A stretch of DNA of 64,000 nt from Paenibacillus sp. G2S3 (GTDB taxonomy: Bacteria > Bacillota > Bacilli > Paenibacillales > Paenibacillaceae), in NCBI RefSeq assembly GCF_030123105.1, contig NZ_CP126095.1, positions 620,001-684,000 of the forward strand, given 5' to 3'. Shown here piece by piece: positions 34,199-44,364 of this stretch (the stretch's first letter is position 1; each line of letters opens with the position of its first letter). A program made the position numbers and the translations under genes. Below the pieces are notes generated by a model. That model made no database searches, was not told where the DNA came from, and worked only from the letters and a program-made list of their open reading frames with translations.

Positions 34199-35239
34199 TT
34201 AATTACTTGCCAGTACTGGCTGATCACCCTTAGTGCTTTTGGCCAGATGAACATTTCCTAGGAAAGCGGAGACCCGTCGCAAATACTCACGGGGATGCTC
34301 GCGGAACAACAGCTCATGATGACTGCCCTCAATGATCCAGGAATCGGAGAAAGGATTCTGCTGGTTCGCTGCTAGTTCTTCGGCAATAGGATAAGGCGCT
34401 TTATCGTCTTTGGTTCCATGCATGAATAGGATCGGGAAAGGATAGTCTTTAGATTTGACCTTTGCATAAGGAATTTGATCTAGTCCTGTACCGTTTAGTA
34501 CTGGGAACAGCATTTCCATGATCGCCAGGGAAGGCTGTCGCGGTAGGTCGATATTCTGCTTAATATTATGATACAGCGTGTCTGGTTCTAACAAAAAGGT
34601 GCTGTCCAGAATCATCGCGTCGATATCCTCAGATACCAATCCTGCTTGCAGTGCTGTGCCAGCACCCATGGAGAAGCCCCAAACAACGAGCTCTTTTGCC
34701 CCACGTTCCTTAGCGAAATCAATGGCGCCAAGAAGCTGTTGGGATTCTTTTTTGCCGCCGGTTGCAATATCCTTGTTACTTTGGGCAGCAAATCCGTAGT
34801 CAAACATTACGACATTGAAATTCAGACTGTGTGCATAGTGAGCGAGATCGTACATAGGTACCCATGACTCTTCTCGGTTAGCACCATAGCCATGACTGAA
34901 CACGATAGTCTTGGTAGCGCCCTTGGCTGGAATATACCAGCCGTTCATCATACGACTGCCATCCTTAGCTGGAAAGGTTACATCCTCGTAGGCGAGCCCT
35001 TTGGCCATCATAGGATTGGAGTACAGTGGCGCGACCGTTGGATTGGATAGTACCCAGGCGATGTAGCCATGAAGCGAGACAAAACAAAATACTAAAAAGA
35101 AAAATATAGATAATAGCAATGCAACGATAATATGCTTAACACGGATCATCCGCAGCGATAGTCGTGATGAACTGCCCTGTTTAGGTAGTTTAGGACGACG
35201 GGAGACTGACGTGCCGGTTCGGCTGGTTGTCAGATCCAT
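34199..35239 (-). CDS. Membrane-anchored alpha/beta hydrolase
   Basis: A 346-residue protein. A basic N-terminus (residues 1-33) precedes one membrane helix (about 34-55), placing the hydrolase domain outside. The oxyanion motif is VFSHGYGANREES, the nucleophile elbow GFSMGAGTAL, the acid probably in HGTKDDKAP and the base His in EGSHHELL. It resembles the YqkD/YjjP-like serine aminopeptidase_S33 group. AGGAGGGG precedes ATG 35239. Function unknown. The gap 35240-35510 upstream shows nothing besides AT-rich promoter-like sequence. Confidence 0.83.
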   Translation of the reverse strand: MDLTTSRTGTSVSRRPKLPKQGSSSRLSLRMIRVKHIIVALLLSIFFFLVFCFVSLHGYIAWVLSNPTVAPLYSNPMMAKGLAYEDVTFPAKDGSRMMNGWYIPAKGATKTIVFSHGYGANREESWVPMYDLAHYAHSLNFNVVMFDYGFAAQSNKDIATGGKKESQQLLGAIDFAKERGAKELVVWGFSMGAGTALQAGLVSEDIDAMILDSTFLLEPDTLYHNIKQNIDLPRQPSLAIMEMLFPVLNGTGLDQIPYAKVKSKDYPFPILFMHGTKDDKAPYPIAEELAANQQNPFSDSWIIEGSHHELLFREHPREYLRRVSAFLGNVHLAKSTKGDQPVLASN

Positions 35240-35510
35240 AAGGTCCCCTCCTAAGTATGATGTGAGTACTAGTGCCTAGGATAATTTGTCGAAAATGATA
35301 CTAAAGCATTAGTATATTTAATATGTTTATCGTAAGTTGAAGCCCTTACAAAGTCAATGAATTGGACCGTTTTGTAATGTAACTGTAAAGTGCGGGCCAG
35401 TCTTTTCCGGCTCAGTGAATATACTGGACTTTCCGTAGAGTTTTGCACTAAGATAGAGTTATTAATAATGTAACCGCGTTTCATTTGATGAAACACGAGG
35501 GGGGATTACT

Positions 35511-36254
35511 GTGGAGGACCGAAAGCTAACGGTACGCGCGGTAGAACGTGCGCTTGACATATTACTTTGTTTTACCCAAGACCGTGATTTAGGGTTGACG
35601 GAGATCGCATCGAAGATTGACTTACATAAGAGTACAGTCCACAGATTACTGGCAACACTTGAGGAAAAGGGCTTTCTCATTCGCAATCCGGCGACAGAAA
35701 AATATAGGCTGGGTATACGAATCTGGGAGCTGTCCACGCATTTGCCTGCTTTTGACGAGTCTGCAGCGGTATTACTACCCTCTATGGAACGGCTGAGAGA
35801 TCGACTCGGAGAGACGGTCAGTCTTTACTTACGGGATGGTATTGAACGCGTGCGTATTCAGGCGGTACAGAGCCAGCAGGCGATTCGTAGAGTCGCACAG
35901 ATCGGTGCGAGGCTGCCATTATCTGTAGGCGCATCGAGTAAAGTGCTGGCAGCGTATGCACCACCTGAGGTGCTGAGAGAACTGCTGGAGAGTTCGGAGT
36001 GGCCGGATTACGTTGAGAAGAGCGTATACAAAGATCAGCTTAACGAGATCATTCGGCTGGGGTATGCGACCAGTTTCGAAGAACGTGAGTCTGGTGCGGC
36101 CGCTGTGGCGGTACCTGTCACCGGTCGTAGTGGAAATGTGATCGCTGCATTGTCGCTATCAGGCCCAGTCAGCCGCCTGTCTAGGGATACGTTAGTAGAG
36201 TATGCTGCGATCTTGAAGGAAGCAGCAAGTGAAATGGGCATGATGATTCCATAA
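35511..36254 (+). CDS. IclR-family transcriptional regulator
   Basis: A 247-residue regulator. Residues 8-62 form the winged helix (AVERALDILLCFTQDRDLGL ... HKSTVHRLLATLEEKGFL), and the rest is the IclR effector domain (VSLYLRDGIERVRIQAVQS, LPLSVGASSKVLAAYAPP, GYATSFEERESGAAAVAVPV). Family members respond to small carboxylates or aromatics. GTG 35511 follows GAGGGGGG. No catabolic gene cluster is adjacent, so the target is not evident. A terminator follows at 36318. Confidence 0.9.
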   Translation: MEDRKLTVRAVERALDILLCFTQDRDLGLTEIASKIDLHKSTVHRLLATLEEKGFLIRNPATEKYRLGIRIWELSTHLPAFDESAAVLLPSMERLRDRLGETVSLYLRDGIERVRIQAVQSQQAIRRVAQIGARLPLSVGASSKVLAAYAPPEVLRELLESSEWPDYVEKSVYKDQLNEIIRLGYATSFEERESGAAAVAVPVTGRSGNVIAALSLSGPVSRLSRDTLVEYAAILKEAASEMGMMIP

Positions 36255-36317
36255 GAAGAACAGGGCGGTCTCATAAAGTGGATATTCACTGAATGAGGCA
36301 GACTGTTAAGATGTAGA

Positions 36318-36360
36318 GCAGCGATCCTCCGTTACTGGGGATCGCTGTTTTGTTTTTTTT
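36318..36360 (+). terminator. Intrinsic terminator after iclR-type gene
   Basis: AGCGATCC (36320-36327) pairs with GGATCGCT (36339-36346), followed by GTTTTGTTTTTTTT. Confidence 0.85.
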
Positions 36361-36387
36361 GGAAGGGGTAGCTTGCTCTAGAATAAG

Positions 36388-36437
36388 AAACCCGTAACGC
36401 GAAACCCGTAACGCGTAACCCGTAACCCGTAACCCGT
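36388..36437. repeat. Short tandem repeat AAACCCGTAACGCG / TAACCCG
   Basis: Two 14-bp units AAACCCGTAACGCG followed by about four 7-bp units TAACCCG. A simple-sequence tract just upstream of the 210-bp array; likely slippage-prone. Confidence 0.8.
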
Positions 36438-36490
36438 GCCTCATAATTCGAACACCAGTAACCATTCGGTTGCTCTTCAGATGTTTCCTT

Positions 36491-37540
36491 AGCCTTCCGG
36501 ACTCAGTGGGCGCTATTAGTCCATATTGAATCTTTTTGGAAGAGTATTGGACTCCAGTGCAGCTATTCGTTCGAAAGAGCTCCAATATGTGTGTTTTTCA
36601 TGCCAATAGCGACTATGAGGTTCGATAGCACGTCAAATGTCGGATAATCCTCCATTTAGGATCACCTGAGTCCGATAGGCCAAACCCTAAGCGTCCCCTT
36701 AGCCTTCCGGACTCAGGGGGCGCTATTAGCCCATATTGAATCTTTTTGGAAAAGTATTGGACTCCAGTGCAGCTATTCGTTCGAAAGAGCTCCAATATGT
36801 GTGTTTTTCATGCCAATAGCGACTATGAGGTCCGATAGCACGTCAAATGTCGGATAATCCTCCATTTAGGATCACCTGAGTCCGATAGGCCAAACCCTAA
36901 GCGCCCCCTTAGCCTTCCGGACTCAGTGGGCGCTATTAGCCCATATTGAATCTTTTTGGAAGAGTATTGGACTCCAGTGCAACTATTCGTTCGAAAGAGA
37001 ACCAATATGTGTGCTTTTCATGCCAATAGCGACTATGAGGTCCGATAGCACACCAAATGTCGGATAATCCTCCATTTAGGGTCATCTGAGTCCGATAGCG
37101 CCAAACCCTAAGCGTTCCCTAGCCTTCCGGACTCAGTGGACGCTATTAGCCCATTTAGAGTCTTTTTGGAAGAGATTCGGACCCCAGTGCAGCTATTGCA
37201 CAAAAACAGGCCTATTTATTGTGCTTTTCATGCCAATAGCGACTATGAGGTCCGATAGAACGTCAAATGTCGGATAATCCTCCATTTAGGGTCATCTGAG
37301 TCCGATAGCGCCAAACCCTAAGCGTTCCCTAGCCTTCCGGACTCAGTGGACGCTATTAGCCCAATTAGAGCCTTTTTGGAAGAGATTCGGACCCCAGTGC
37401 AGCTATTGCACAAAAACAGGCTTATTTATTGTGCTTTTCATGCCAATAGCGACTATGGGGTCCGATAGCACGCCAAATGTGGACTAATTCTACGTTTAAC
37501 GTCAGCTGAGACCGATAGCATCGAGTACTAACCACCCCCT
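36491..37540. repeat. Five tandem copies of a 210-bp unit
   Basis: The landmark AGCCTTCCGGACTCAG recurs at 36491, 36701, 36911, 37121 and 37331, exactly 210 bp apart. Copies 1-3 are nearly identical. Copies 4-5 share a different middle (GATTCGGACCCCAGTGCAG, TTGCACAAAAACAGGC) and form a second subtype. Each unit contains CGCTATTAG and CCAATAGCG as an inverted pair and an AATCCT-CCATTT-AGGAT hairpin inside a TCGGA/TCCGA stem. A 60-codon reverse-strand frame recurs in copies but lacks ribosome binding sites, so I treat it as non-coding. Decayed end pieces reach about 37570. Confidence 0.92.
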
Positions 37541-37742
37541 GAGTCCGATACCGCCGAATCACAATCATCCCCTATGTCTGATAGCTACTTCATACGCGCA
37601 AATATCAATGAATCAAGCGTAGCCAGAGTTTGGTACGAACGCCCGCGGGGGGAAGAAGAAGAAAACGGGGGTGTCTCAGCAGCCCATTCGATTCATGGCT
37701 GTAAGAACACCCCTCAATCTATACAAGCCCCTAATAACTACA
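37541..37742. other. Spacer between the 210-bp array and acnA terminator
   Basis: Holds decayed fragments of the array (GAGTCCGATA) up to about 37585 and a second hairpin at 37667-37712, GGGGTGT...ACACCCC with an inner GCC/GGC stem; its reverse-strand tail GTTTTCTTCTTC could make it a back-up terminator for acnA. No credible gene. Confidence 0.4.
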
Positions 37743-37785
37743 CAAAAAAACTGCCTCACAGCCACTCATGGCCGCGAGACAGTTC
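37743..37785 (-). terminator. Intrinsic terminator of acnA
   Basis: AACTGCCTC...GCC pairs with GGC...GAGACAGTT (to 37784); on the reverse strand a run of seven Ts follows (A run 37744-37750). Confidence 0.85.
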
Positions 37786-37795
37786 CTATTTAAAT

Positions 37796-40537
37796 CTATT
37801 CTACCGATACAGCTGAAGAATCTGTGGCATCCGCCAGCATTTGACGAAGCACAGTTTGTAGAATACCACCATTGCGATAGTAATCAATATCAACCGTACT
37901 GTCGAGTCGTGCAGTAACAGGGAAGTCGAATTGAGTACCGTCTTCACGGGTAGCGGTAACAGTTAGATCTTGGCTTGGCGTCACCTCGTTATCGAGACCG
38001 GTAATGTTGAAGGTCTCACGTCCGGTCAGTCCCAAGCTGCTCCAGCCGTGGCCTTCCTGGAATTGTAGTGGAAGCACACCCATACCAACCAGATTGCTGC
38101 GGTGAATCCGCTCAAAGCTCTCGGCGATAACAGCTTTAACGCCTAGCAGAAGCGTGCCCTTGGCCGCCCAGTCACGTGAGCTTCCTGTGCCGTATTCTTT
38201 ACCGGCGATAACGATGAGATTCTGTCCAGCGTCCTGGTACAGCATGGAAGCGTCATAGATGGACATGACTTCATCGCTTGGCAGGAAGGTTGTAACTCCG
38301 CCTTCTGTACCTGGAGCTACTGCATTACGAATCCGAATATTAGCGAATGTACCACGCATCATGACTTCATGATTTCCGCGGCGTGAGCCGTAGGAGTTGA
38401 AGTCTGCACGTTCTACACCATGATCGCGTAAATATTCACCAGCAGGACCAGAGGTAGAGATATTACCTGCAGGTGAGATATGGTCGGTCGTTACGGAATC
38501 AGCAAGCAGCGCCAGAACGCGTGCATCCTTGATATCCTTGATGTCTCCCAGACCGTCTGCCAGATGTTCGAAGAACGGCGGATTCTGAATATACGTGGAG
38601 TTGTCATCCCACTCATACAGCTCGCCTTGTGGAACAGGGATAGAGTTCCAACGTTCATTAGCAGTAAATACATTTTCGTATTTACGGCGGAACATCTCTG
38701 GGCTAAGGGAAAGATTGATCGCTTCACGAATTTCAGCAGTAGTTGGCCAAATATCCTTCAGGAATACTGGCTCACCTTGTGGATCAAATCCGAGCGGTTC
38801 AGTCTGTAAATCGATATTTACAGTACCAGCCAGTGCGTAAGCAACTACGAGCGGCGGTGAAGCCAAGTAGTTGGCTTTGACCTGAGCATGTACGCGGCCT
38901 TCAAAGTTACGGTTACCGGAGATTACAGCAGCCACGGTCATATCGTTATCAGTAATGGCTTGGCTAACCTCTTCAGGCAATGGACCAGAGTTACCGATAC
39001 AAGTAGCGCAGCCATAACCAGCCAAGTAGAAGCCCAGTGCTTCGAGTGGCTTCAGCAGGTTTGCTTTTTCCAAATATTCAGTAACTACCAATGATCCTGG
39101 AGTCAAGCTGCTCTTAACGTATGCTGGTTTGGTCAGACCGCGTTCCACGGCTTTTTTCGCCAAAAGGCCTGCTCCAAGCATAACGCTAGGGTTGGAAGTA
39201 TTCGTACAGCTTGTAATCGCTGCGATCACGACTGCGCCTGTGCTGAGCTTGCTTGTGGTGCCATTTTTATGTTCTATTTCTACAACTTGGGCGATTTTCT
39301 CATCGCTGAGACCATAACCGCCTTTGTCTACAGGTGTACGGATAATACCTTCGAAATTTTCTTTCATATGCGTAAGCTCGATCCGGTCTTGCGGACGTTT
39401 AGGTCCAGCTAAGCTTGGAACGACAGAAGCTAGGTCAAGTTCAATTACATCGCTGAACTCAGGATCTGGTGTATTCGAAGTGCGGAACATACCTTGTGCT
39501 TTGTAATAAGATTCAACGAGCTCTACCAGATCATCTGGACGACCTGTACTGCGAAGATAAGCAAGTGTCTCCTCATCTACAGGGAAGAAACCGATCGTTG
39601 CTCCGTATTCTGGCGCCATGTTAGCAACCGTTGCCCGGTCAGCAAGACTGATGTTAGCAAGACCTGGACCGTAGAATTCGACGAATTTGCCGACTACGCC
39701 TTTTTTACGCAACATTTCAGTAACTGTCAGTGCCAAGTCCGTTGCTGTAGCCCCTTCGATAAGGCTGCCTGTAAGCTTAAAGCCCACTACATCTGGTGTA
39801 ACAAAATAGAGCGGTTGTCCGAGCATACCTGCTTCAGCTTCAATACCGCCTACACCCCAGCCCACAACACCAAGTCCATTGATCATCGTAGTATGGGAGT
39901 CCGTTCCAACAAGGGAATCTGGATAAACGACAGTTTCACCATCGATAGTTTTAGTAGTGGCTACGGAAGCCAAATACTCCAAATTCACCTGATGCACGAT
40001 ACCGGTAGCTGGAGGAACTGCACGGAAGTTATTGAAAGCGGTCTGTGCCCAGCGAAGGAAACGGTAACGTTCCTCATTGCGCTCAAACTCCACGTTCATA
40101 TTGTATTCCAAAGCGTCTGCCGTACCGAAAGCATCAACCATAACAGAGTGGTCAATTACAAGGTCAACGGGAACGAGCGGGTTGATCTGTTTAGGATCTC
40201 CGCCGGCTTTCTTTACAGTATCACGCATAGCTGCCAGATCTACTACTACCGGAACACCGGTAAAGTCCTGAAGTACGATACGAGCAGGGATAAATGGAAT
40301 TTCTTTATTGCGATCAATGTCGCCTGACCAGTCAGCCAATTGTTTTACATGTTCTTCTGTAATCGCCCGTCCGTCAAACTGACGAACAGCCGCCTCAAGT
40401 AATACTTTGATCGAGAAAGGAAGGGAAGAGATAGAGCCCAATCCTTGTTCCTCAAGGGAGTTAAGATCATAATAGCGATAAGATTTGCCACCTGATTCCA
40501 GGGTGCGGGCCAACGAGAAATGATCCTTGCTTGGCAT
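37796..40537 (-). CDS. acnA: Aconitate hydratase
   Basis: Isomerises citrate to isocitrate in the TCA cycle and, without its cluster, can bind RNA. The 913-residue protein has the AcnA/IRP1 length and order. The [4Fe-4S] cysteines are in [17 protein letters not shown] and [49 protein letters not shown] and the C-terminal swivel motif [13 protein letters not shown] are present. The frame opens at 40558, but AAGGAGG followed by 7 nt leads to ATG 40537, the start I use. A promoter at 40594-40622 and the terminator at 37743-37785 make it monocistronic. Confidence 0.96.
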   Translation of the reverse strand: MPSKDHFSLARTLESGGKSYRYYDLNSLEEQGLGSISSLPFSIKVLLEAAVRQFDGRAITEEHVKQLADWSGDIDRNKEIPFIPARIVLQDFTGVPVVVDLAAMRDTVKKAGGDPKQINPLVPVDLVIDHSVMVDAFGTADALEYNMNVEFERNEERYRFLRWAQTAFNNFRAVPPATGIVHQVNLEYLASVATTKTIDGETVVYPDSLVGTDSHTTMINGLGVVGWGVGGIEAEAGMLGQPLYFVTPDVVGFKLTGSLIEGATATDLALTVTEMLRKKGVVGKFVEFYGPGLANISLADRATVANMAPEYGATIGFFPVDEETLAYLRSTGRPDDLVELVESYYKAQGMFRTSNTPDPEFSDVIELDLASVVPSLAGPKRPQDRIELTHMKENFEGIIRTPVDKGGYGLSDEKIAQVVEIEHKNGTTSKLSTGAVVIAAITSCTNTSNPSVMLGAGLLAKKAVERGLTKPAYVKSSLTPGSLVVTEYLEKANLLKPLEALGFYLAGYGCATCIGNSGPLPEEVSQAITDNDMTVAAVISGNRNFEGRVHAQVKANYLASPPLVVAYALAGTVNIDLQTEPLGFDPQGEPVFLKDIWPTTAEIREAINLSLSPEMFRRKYENVFTANERWNSIPVPQGELYEWDDNSTYIQNPPFFEHLADGLGDIKDIKDARVLALLADSVTTDHISPAGNISTSGPAGEYLRDHGVERADFNSYGSRRGNHEVMMRGTFANIRIRNAVAPGTEGGVTTFLPSDEVMSIYDASMLYQDAGQNLIVIAGKEYGTGSSRDWAAKGTLLLGVKAVIAESFERIHRSNLVGMGVLPLQFQEGHGWSSLGLTGRETFNITGLDNEVTPSQDLTVTATREDGTQFDFPVTARLDSTVDIDYYRNGGILQTVLRQMLADATDSSAVSVE

Positions 40538-40593
40538 ATGTGCGCCTCCTTGTTTCATCTATTGAAACTCAATTTCACATTGCATGTTATTTA

Positions 40594-40622
40594 ATTATAA
40601 CGGTTACAAAGAGGGGAGTAAA
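40594..40622 (-). promoter_or_regulatory. Promoter of acnA
   Basis: On the reverse strand TTTACT (40617-40622), 17-bp spacer, perfect TATAAT (40594-40599). Start of transcription near 40587, about 50 nt before the start codon. Confidence 0.55.
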
Positions 40623-40807
40623 GTTTTTTTTCCTATATATAAAGCCCGAATATCGCATCTCAGAAACCATTTAGAGTTACCTCCAAAACGTGAGCTATAA
40701 GCAAAGTATTTGCCTTACCATGTAAATTGAAGCGATCTGTATAGCGGCCTGTTTCCTTTCATATACATAGAGCAGTAGTTAAAAGGGAATGAAGGGGTGC
40801 GAGTATA

Positions 40808-41839
40808 ATGGAACAACAGTGGAAGCAGAGTCTATATGTATATGTAGATCAAGTGAATAAGGCCAGGGTGGAGCCTAAGTCCTCATCGCAAACAGTTTCC
40901 GTATCCGTTAAGGATCCGCGCTTTCTGGTGGAGCAAGGGGAACGTTCACGCCGGATCGCTGAATGGTATAACGCTCGTGGGATAACTCCGCTGCGGGGGG
41001 AAACAGGCGTTAAGACTTTACGGACCGTCCGGCAGACTCCGACTGAGGTGGTAGCAGAGGTTACGCTGCATAGTGCACTCTATTATGAAAAAGGAGGCGT
41101 TAACCACCGCGAGTATAGGGTTGAGCTGGAGCGGTTGACCTTTGTGCGAGACGGAGGGGGCTGGGAAATCGCCGCTATAGAACGAACCATTCCTGAAAGA
41201 AATACGGTTCATAGAGCGGAGGTGGAGTTATCTGGCAAGTTGTCCAAATGGGGGGAAGCATTGCCTGCTCCGCTGCCATCACAGCCCCTTCTAAACCGGA
41301 ATATTCTTGGTGAGATCTCGGGCTCAAGAGAGGTTCGCTACAACCGTGAAGAAGCGGTGGCTTATGCCGATCGTTGGTGGAAAGACGGGAATCCGGAGTT
41401 CGAAACGTTTGAGGTTGATTGTACGAATTATGTCTCCCAATGCCTCTTTGCAGGGGGAGCGCCTATCAACTATACTGGTAAAAGAGAAACGGGCTGGTGG
41501 TACAAAGGCTACCAAGGGAAACAAGAATGGTGGAGTTATAGCTGGGCTGTATCAGACAGTCTGCAGCGCTATTTGAGCGTTAGCCGGAGCAATGGCTTGC
41601 GTGCGGAAGTTATGGAGCGGCCGGAGCAATTGATGCTGGGCGATATTATTCAATATGACTGGGACGGCAACGGGCAATATCAGCACAGCACAATCGTCAC
41701 AGCCTTTGATGCTGGTGGTATGCCACTTGTGAATGCACGTACAGTTAGCAGTCGTCATCGCTTCTGGGACTATCGTGATTCCTACGCATGGACGGATCAA
41801 ACGAAATACCGTTTTTTTCATATTAACGACTATTTATAA
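40808..41839 (+). CDS. Amidase_6 (putative amidase domain) protein
   Basis: A 343-residue protein. The C-terminal half (about 178-340) is the NlpC/P60-like 'putative amidase domain' PF12671: YNREEAVAYADRWWKDGNP, the catalytic Cys in VDCTNYVSQCLFAGGAP and His in YQHSTIVTAFD. The N-terminal half is a beta-rich domain with SRRIAEWYNARGITPLRG. There is no signal peptide, so it may act on the mother-cell side or be released at sporulation or lysis; this is inference. It starts at ATG 40808 behind GAAGGGGTGCGAG and is followed 22 bp later by ddl. Confidence 0.85.
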   Translation: MEQQWKQSLYVYVDQVNKARVEPKSSSQTVSVSVKDPRFLVEQGERSRRIAEWYNARGITPLRGETGVKTLRTVRQTPTEVVAEVTLHSALYYEKGGVNHREYRVELERLTFVRDGGGWEIAAIERTIPERNTVHRAEVELSGKLSKWGEALPAPLPSQPLLNRNILGEISGSREVRYNREEAVAYADRWWKDGNPEFETFEVDCTNYVSQCLFAGGAPINYTGKRETGWWYKGYQGKQEWWSYSWAVSDSLQRYLSVSRSNGLRAEVMERPEQLMLGDIIQYDWDGNGQYQHSTIVTAFDAGGMPLVNARTVSSRHRFWDYRDSYAWTDQTKYRFFHINDYL

Positions 41840-41861
41840 GACAGAAAGAGGTTATAAAGGT

Positions 41862-42953
41862 ATGGGGAACGCAAAACTAACCGTAGGGCTAGTGTACGGG
41901 GGTAAATCCGGAGAACATGAGGTATCGCTACAGACGGCTTTTGCCGTGATGAACTCATTTGATTACGATAAATATGAGATTATTCCTTTTTACATTTCAA
42001 AACAGGGTTTGTGGAAAGTCGGAGAGACATTATCGGCACCTTATAGTGAGGTGGAGCAGCTCAAGCTTGCAGATGCAACTGAAGATATGGGGACAGCCCT
42101 GAATGTAGTATTTAGTGGACTATCCGGTGCGGAAAAAACGGTGGACGTCATGTTCCCACTGCTGCACGGCACGTATGGTGAGGACGGAACGATTCAAGGG
42201 TTGTTCGAAATGGCGAATATTCCTTACATCGGGGCTGGTGTTCTTGCCTCTTCGGCAGGTATGGATAAGGTTGTTATGAAGAAGCTGTTCGCTGATGCCG
42301 GTCTGGATCAATGCGAGTTTTGCTATTTTAATATCAGCGCTTGGAAAAGAAAAAGTCATGAGTTGATTGTGGGTGTAGAGGATAAACTGGGGTATCCGGT
42401 ATTCGTGAAGCCTGCTAATCTGGGCTCAAGTGTGGGTATTTCTAAGGCAATTGATAAGGAGAGTCTTGTAAAAGCTATAGATTTTGCCTTCCGTTACGAT
42501 ACCAAAGTCATTATTGAGGAATTCGTGGATGCTCGTGAGGTAGAGGTCGGTGTGCTCGGAAATGATGAGCCAGAGGCCTCTGTCCCGGGTGAAATCGTTT
42601 CTTCTGGAGAATATTATGACTACGCAGCTAAATATACGGACGGCAAATCACAAATGATGATTCCTGCGCCAGTTGATTCTGAAGTTGCCGATCGTCTGCG
42701 GGAGTCCGCGATAACCGCTTTTCGAGCAATTGAGGGCAGCGGGATTACCCGGGCGGACTTCTTCCTGCGGAGATCGGATGGTAAAATTCTAATTAACGAA
42801 GTGAATACGATGCCTGGCTTCACTCCTTACAGCATGTATCCGCTATTGTGGCGTGAGACAGGTGTATCCTATAGAGCTCTGTTAGACCGTATGATTGAGT
42901 TAGCTTTAGAGCGCTATAATTTCAAACAAGGTCTTAAGTATGACAACGAGTAA
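41862..42953 (+). CDS. ddl: D-alanine--D-alanine ligase
   Basis: Joins two D-alanines with ATP for peptidoglycan precursor synthesis. The 363-residue protein is an ATP-grasp enzyme: VGLVYGGKSGEHEVSLQTA, FPLLHGTYGEDGTIQGLFE, AGMDKVVMKKLFADAG, FVKPANLGSSVGISKA and the Mg2+ site FLRRSDGKILINEVNTMPGF. The frame continues upward into the amidase gene, but ATG 41862, with AAAGAGG 10 nt before it, gives the normal N-terminus. The Y residue of the omega loop (GEYYDYAAKY) is of the D-Ala-D-Ala type, not D-Ala-D-Lac. Confidence 0.94.
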   Translation: MGNAKLTVGLVYGGKSGEHEVSLQTAFAVMNSFDYDKYEIIPFYISKQGLWKVGETLSAPYSEVEQLKLADATEDMGTALNVVFSGLSGAEKTVDVMFPLLHGTYGEDGTIQGLFEMANIPYIGAGVLASSAGMDKVVMKKLFADAGLDQCEFCYFNISAWKRKSHELIVGVEDKLGYPVFVKPANLGSSVGISKAIDKESLVKAIDFAFRYDTKVIIEEFVDAREVEVGVLGNDEPEASVPGEIVSSGEYYDYAAKYTDGKSQMMIPAPVDSEVADRLRESAITAFRAIEGSGITRADFFLRRSDGKILINEVNTMPGFTPYSMYPLLWRETGVSYRALLDRMIELALERYNFKQGLKYDNE

Positions 42954-43000
42954 TTGAAGCTACTAGCGGGTTCATCCCGACTGGAAAGGAGCCAAAAAAT

Positions 43001-43318
43001 ATGGGTTTTCAAACTGAATTCAATTCCGTCTGTAAGTTCAAGAATGAACAAGAGCTGTACGAGCTGCTGGAGTATGGGCGTACCAAAATGGTGAAGCAGG
43101 GCTTTCGCGTGTATCCGACGGGTCAGAAGGTGATTGCCTACACACCTGAGAATGTAGCTGTAGCGATTGTCAAAATCTCAGCCTCGATCGCAGAGATTAA
43201 TTTTCAGGGGCATGAGGTTACAGCGGTTGAAATGGAACTCGTGCGTAAATTGAATGAAGAAGAGTCTAGAGTGCAGACTGCACTAGCAGATGAGATGTTT
43301 TTTGGAGCACGGGGATGA
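43001..43318 (+). CDS. Unknown 105-residue protein coupled to uvsE
   Basis: Starts at ATG 43001 behind a clear GAAAGGAG and overlaps the uvsE start in ATGA, so it is translated with it. The sequence (FQTEFNSVCKFKNEQELYEL, FRVYPTGQKVIAYTPENVAV, EINFQGHEVTAVEMELVRKL) suggests a small alpha/beta domain with no membrane segment and one cysteine. I do not recognise a family. The overlap with a UV-damage endonuclease makes a role in that repair route possible, but nothing in the sequence shows it. Confidence 0.75.
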   Translation: MGFQTEFNSVCKFKNEQELYELLEYGRTKMVKQGFRVYPTGQKVIAYTPENVAVAIVKISASIAEINFQGHEVTAVEMELVRKLNEEESRVQTALADEMFFGARG

Positions 43319-44322
43319 TTGTCCGTTTTGGATATGTAGCGATGTCCACCGTTATCAAAGACTGCTCACCATCCAAGACCATGACGATGGCCTCCTTCAA
43401 AAAGCTGGATGACCGCGAGGCGGCACTACGGCGTCTGGAGAACCTCGCGCGAACGAATCTGCATAATACGCTGCGATTGATGAAGCATAATGTGGCTTCT
43501 GACATCATGGTGTACCGTCTCACTTCCAAATTGATTCCTTTAGCGACGCATCCGGATTTGCAGGACTGGAATCCGTTTGCGGCGCTTACGGAGGAATTCG
43601 CGGAAGTGGGGCAATATGTGAAGAAGCATGGGCTGCGAGTGTCGTTTCATCCAGATCACTTTACAGTACTTAGTACACCCCGTCCGGAGGTGCTGGTCAA
43701 CTCCGTACGGGATTTACAGTACCATTCGGACATGCTGGTGGCCATGGGCCTTCCTGCCATGGCGAAGAACAATATTCATATTGGCGGAGCTTATGGGGAC
43801 AAGCCTGTAGCGTCCAAGCGATTTGAGGCGCATTTCCGCGAGCTGCCGGCAGCGCTGCAGGAGCGTATTACGCTGGAGAATGATGATAAAACCTTCACAG
43901 CCCCTGAGACACTAGCGGTCTGCCAGAATGTAGGTCTGCCAATGGTGCTGGATATTCACCATCAATGGGTGAATAATGAAGGTGAGCTCCCTTGGGAGCT
44001 GTGGCCTGATATTCAGCAGACTTGGCGAAGCGAGCTTGCACAGAAGGATGTTCCATCGGGAGTGCTTTTGCCCCCTAAGATTCATGTATCTAGTCCGCGC
44101 AGTCCGTCTGATCCACGCAGCCATGCAGATGGTGTGGAGCCTGCGCCGTTAGTAGCTTTTTTAAAGCGTATTGCCGCAGATACCCCTGCTGTCGATGTTA
44201 TGATTGAGGCAAAACTAAAAGATGGTGCGTTATTTGGATTGATGGAAGCAATGAAGGAGCTGGCTGATGCCGGTAACGGAATTTCTGTATTAAATGGGGC
44301 AAGTGTGAATATCGAACCTTAA
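43315..44322 (+). CDS. uvsE: UV DNA damage endonuclease
   Basis: Nicks DNA 5' to UV photoproducts, abasic sites and other lesions, starting alternative excision repair. The 335-residue TIM-barrel protein begins VRFGYVAMSTVIKDCSPSKT, typical of UvsE/UvdE, and has the metal-binding residues in VSFHPDHFTVLSTP, HIGGAYGDK, ITLENDD and LDIHHQW. ATG 43315 overlaps the stop of the 105-residue gene by 4 bp. In Bacillus relatives it is expressed in the forespore, but I see no clear sigma-G promoter here. Confidence 0.94.
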   Translation: MIVRFGYVAMSTVIKDCSPSKTMTMASFKKLDDREAALRRLENLARTNLHNTLRLMKHNVASDIMVYRLTSKLIPLATHPDLQDWNPFAALTEEFAEVGQYVKKHGLRVSFHPDHFTVLSTPRPEVLVNSVRDLQYHSDMLVAMGLPAMAKNNIHIGGAYGDKPVASKRFEAHFRELPAALQERITLENDDKTFTAPETLAVCQNVGLPMVLDIHHQWVNNEGELPWELWPDIQQTWRSELAQKDVPSGVLLPPKIHVSSPRSPSDPRSHADGVEPAPLVAFLKRIAADTPAVDVMIEAKLKDGALFGLMEAMKELADAGNGISVLNGASVNIEP

Positions 44323-44338
44323 ACAATGAAAATAAGGC

Positions 44339-44364
44339 GATAGGTCCCGAATACGGGCCCTATC
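44339..44364 (+). terminator. Hairpin after uvsE (weak terminator)
   Basis: GATAGG-T-CCCG pairs with CGGG-C-CCTATC around an AATA loop. No T run follows, so it may slow rather than end transcription. Confidence 0.4.

Noticed and set aside
36613..37005. Repeated 60-codon reverse-strand frames in the 210-bp array
   Set aside because: They recur only because the unit recurs, have no ribosome binding site, and are broken in copies 4 and 5.
37574..37816. 80-codon forward frame between the array and acnA
   Set aside because: Runs through two terminator hairpins and into the end of acnA on the other strand.
39494..40327. 277-codon forward frame inside acnA
   Set aside because: Antisense to a fully conserved aconitase frame; long only because of its codon composition.
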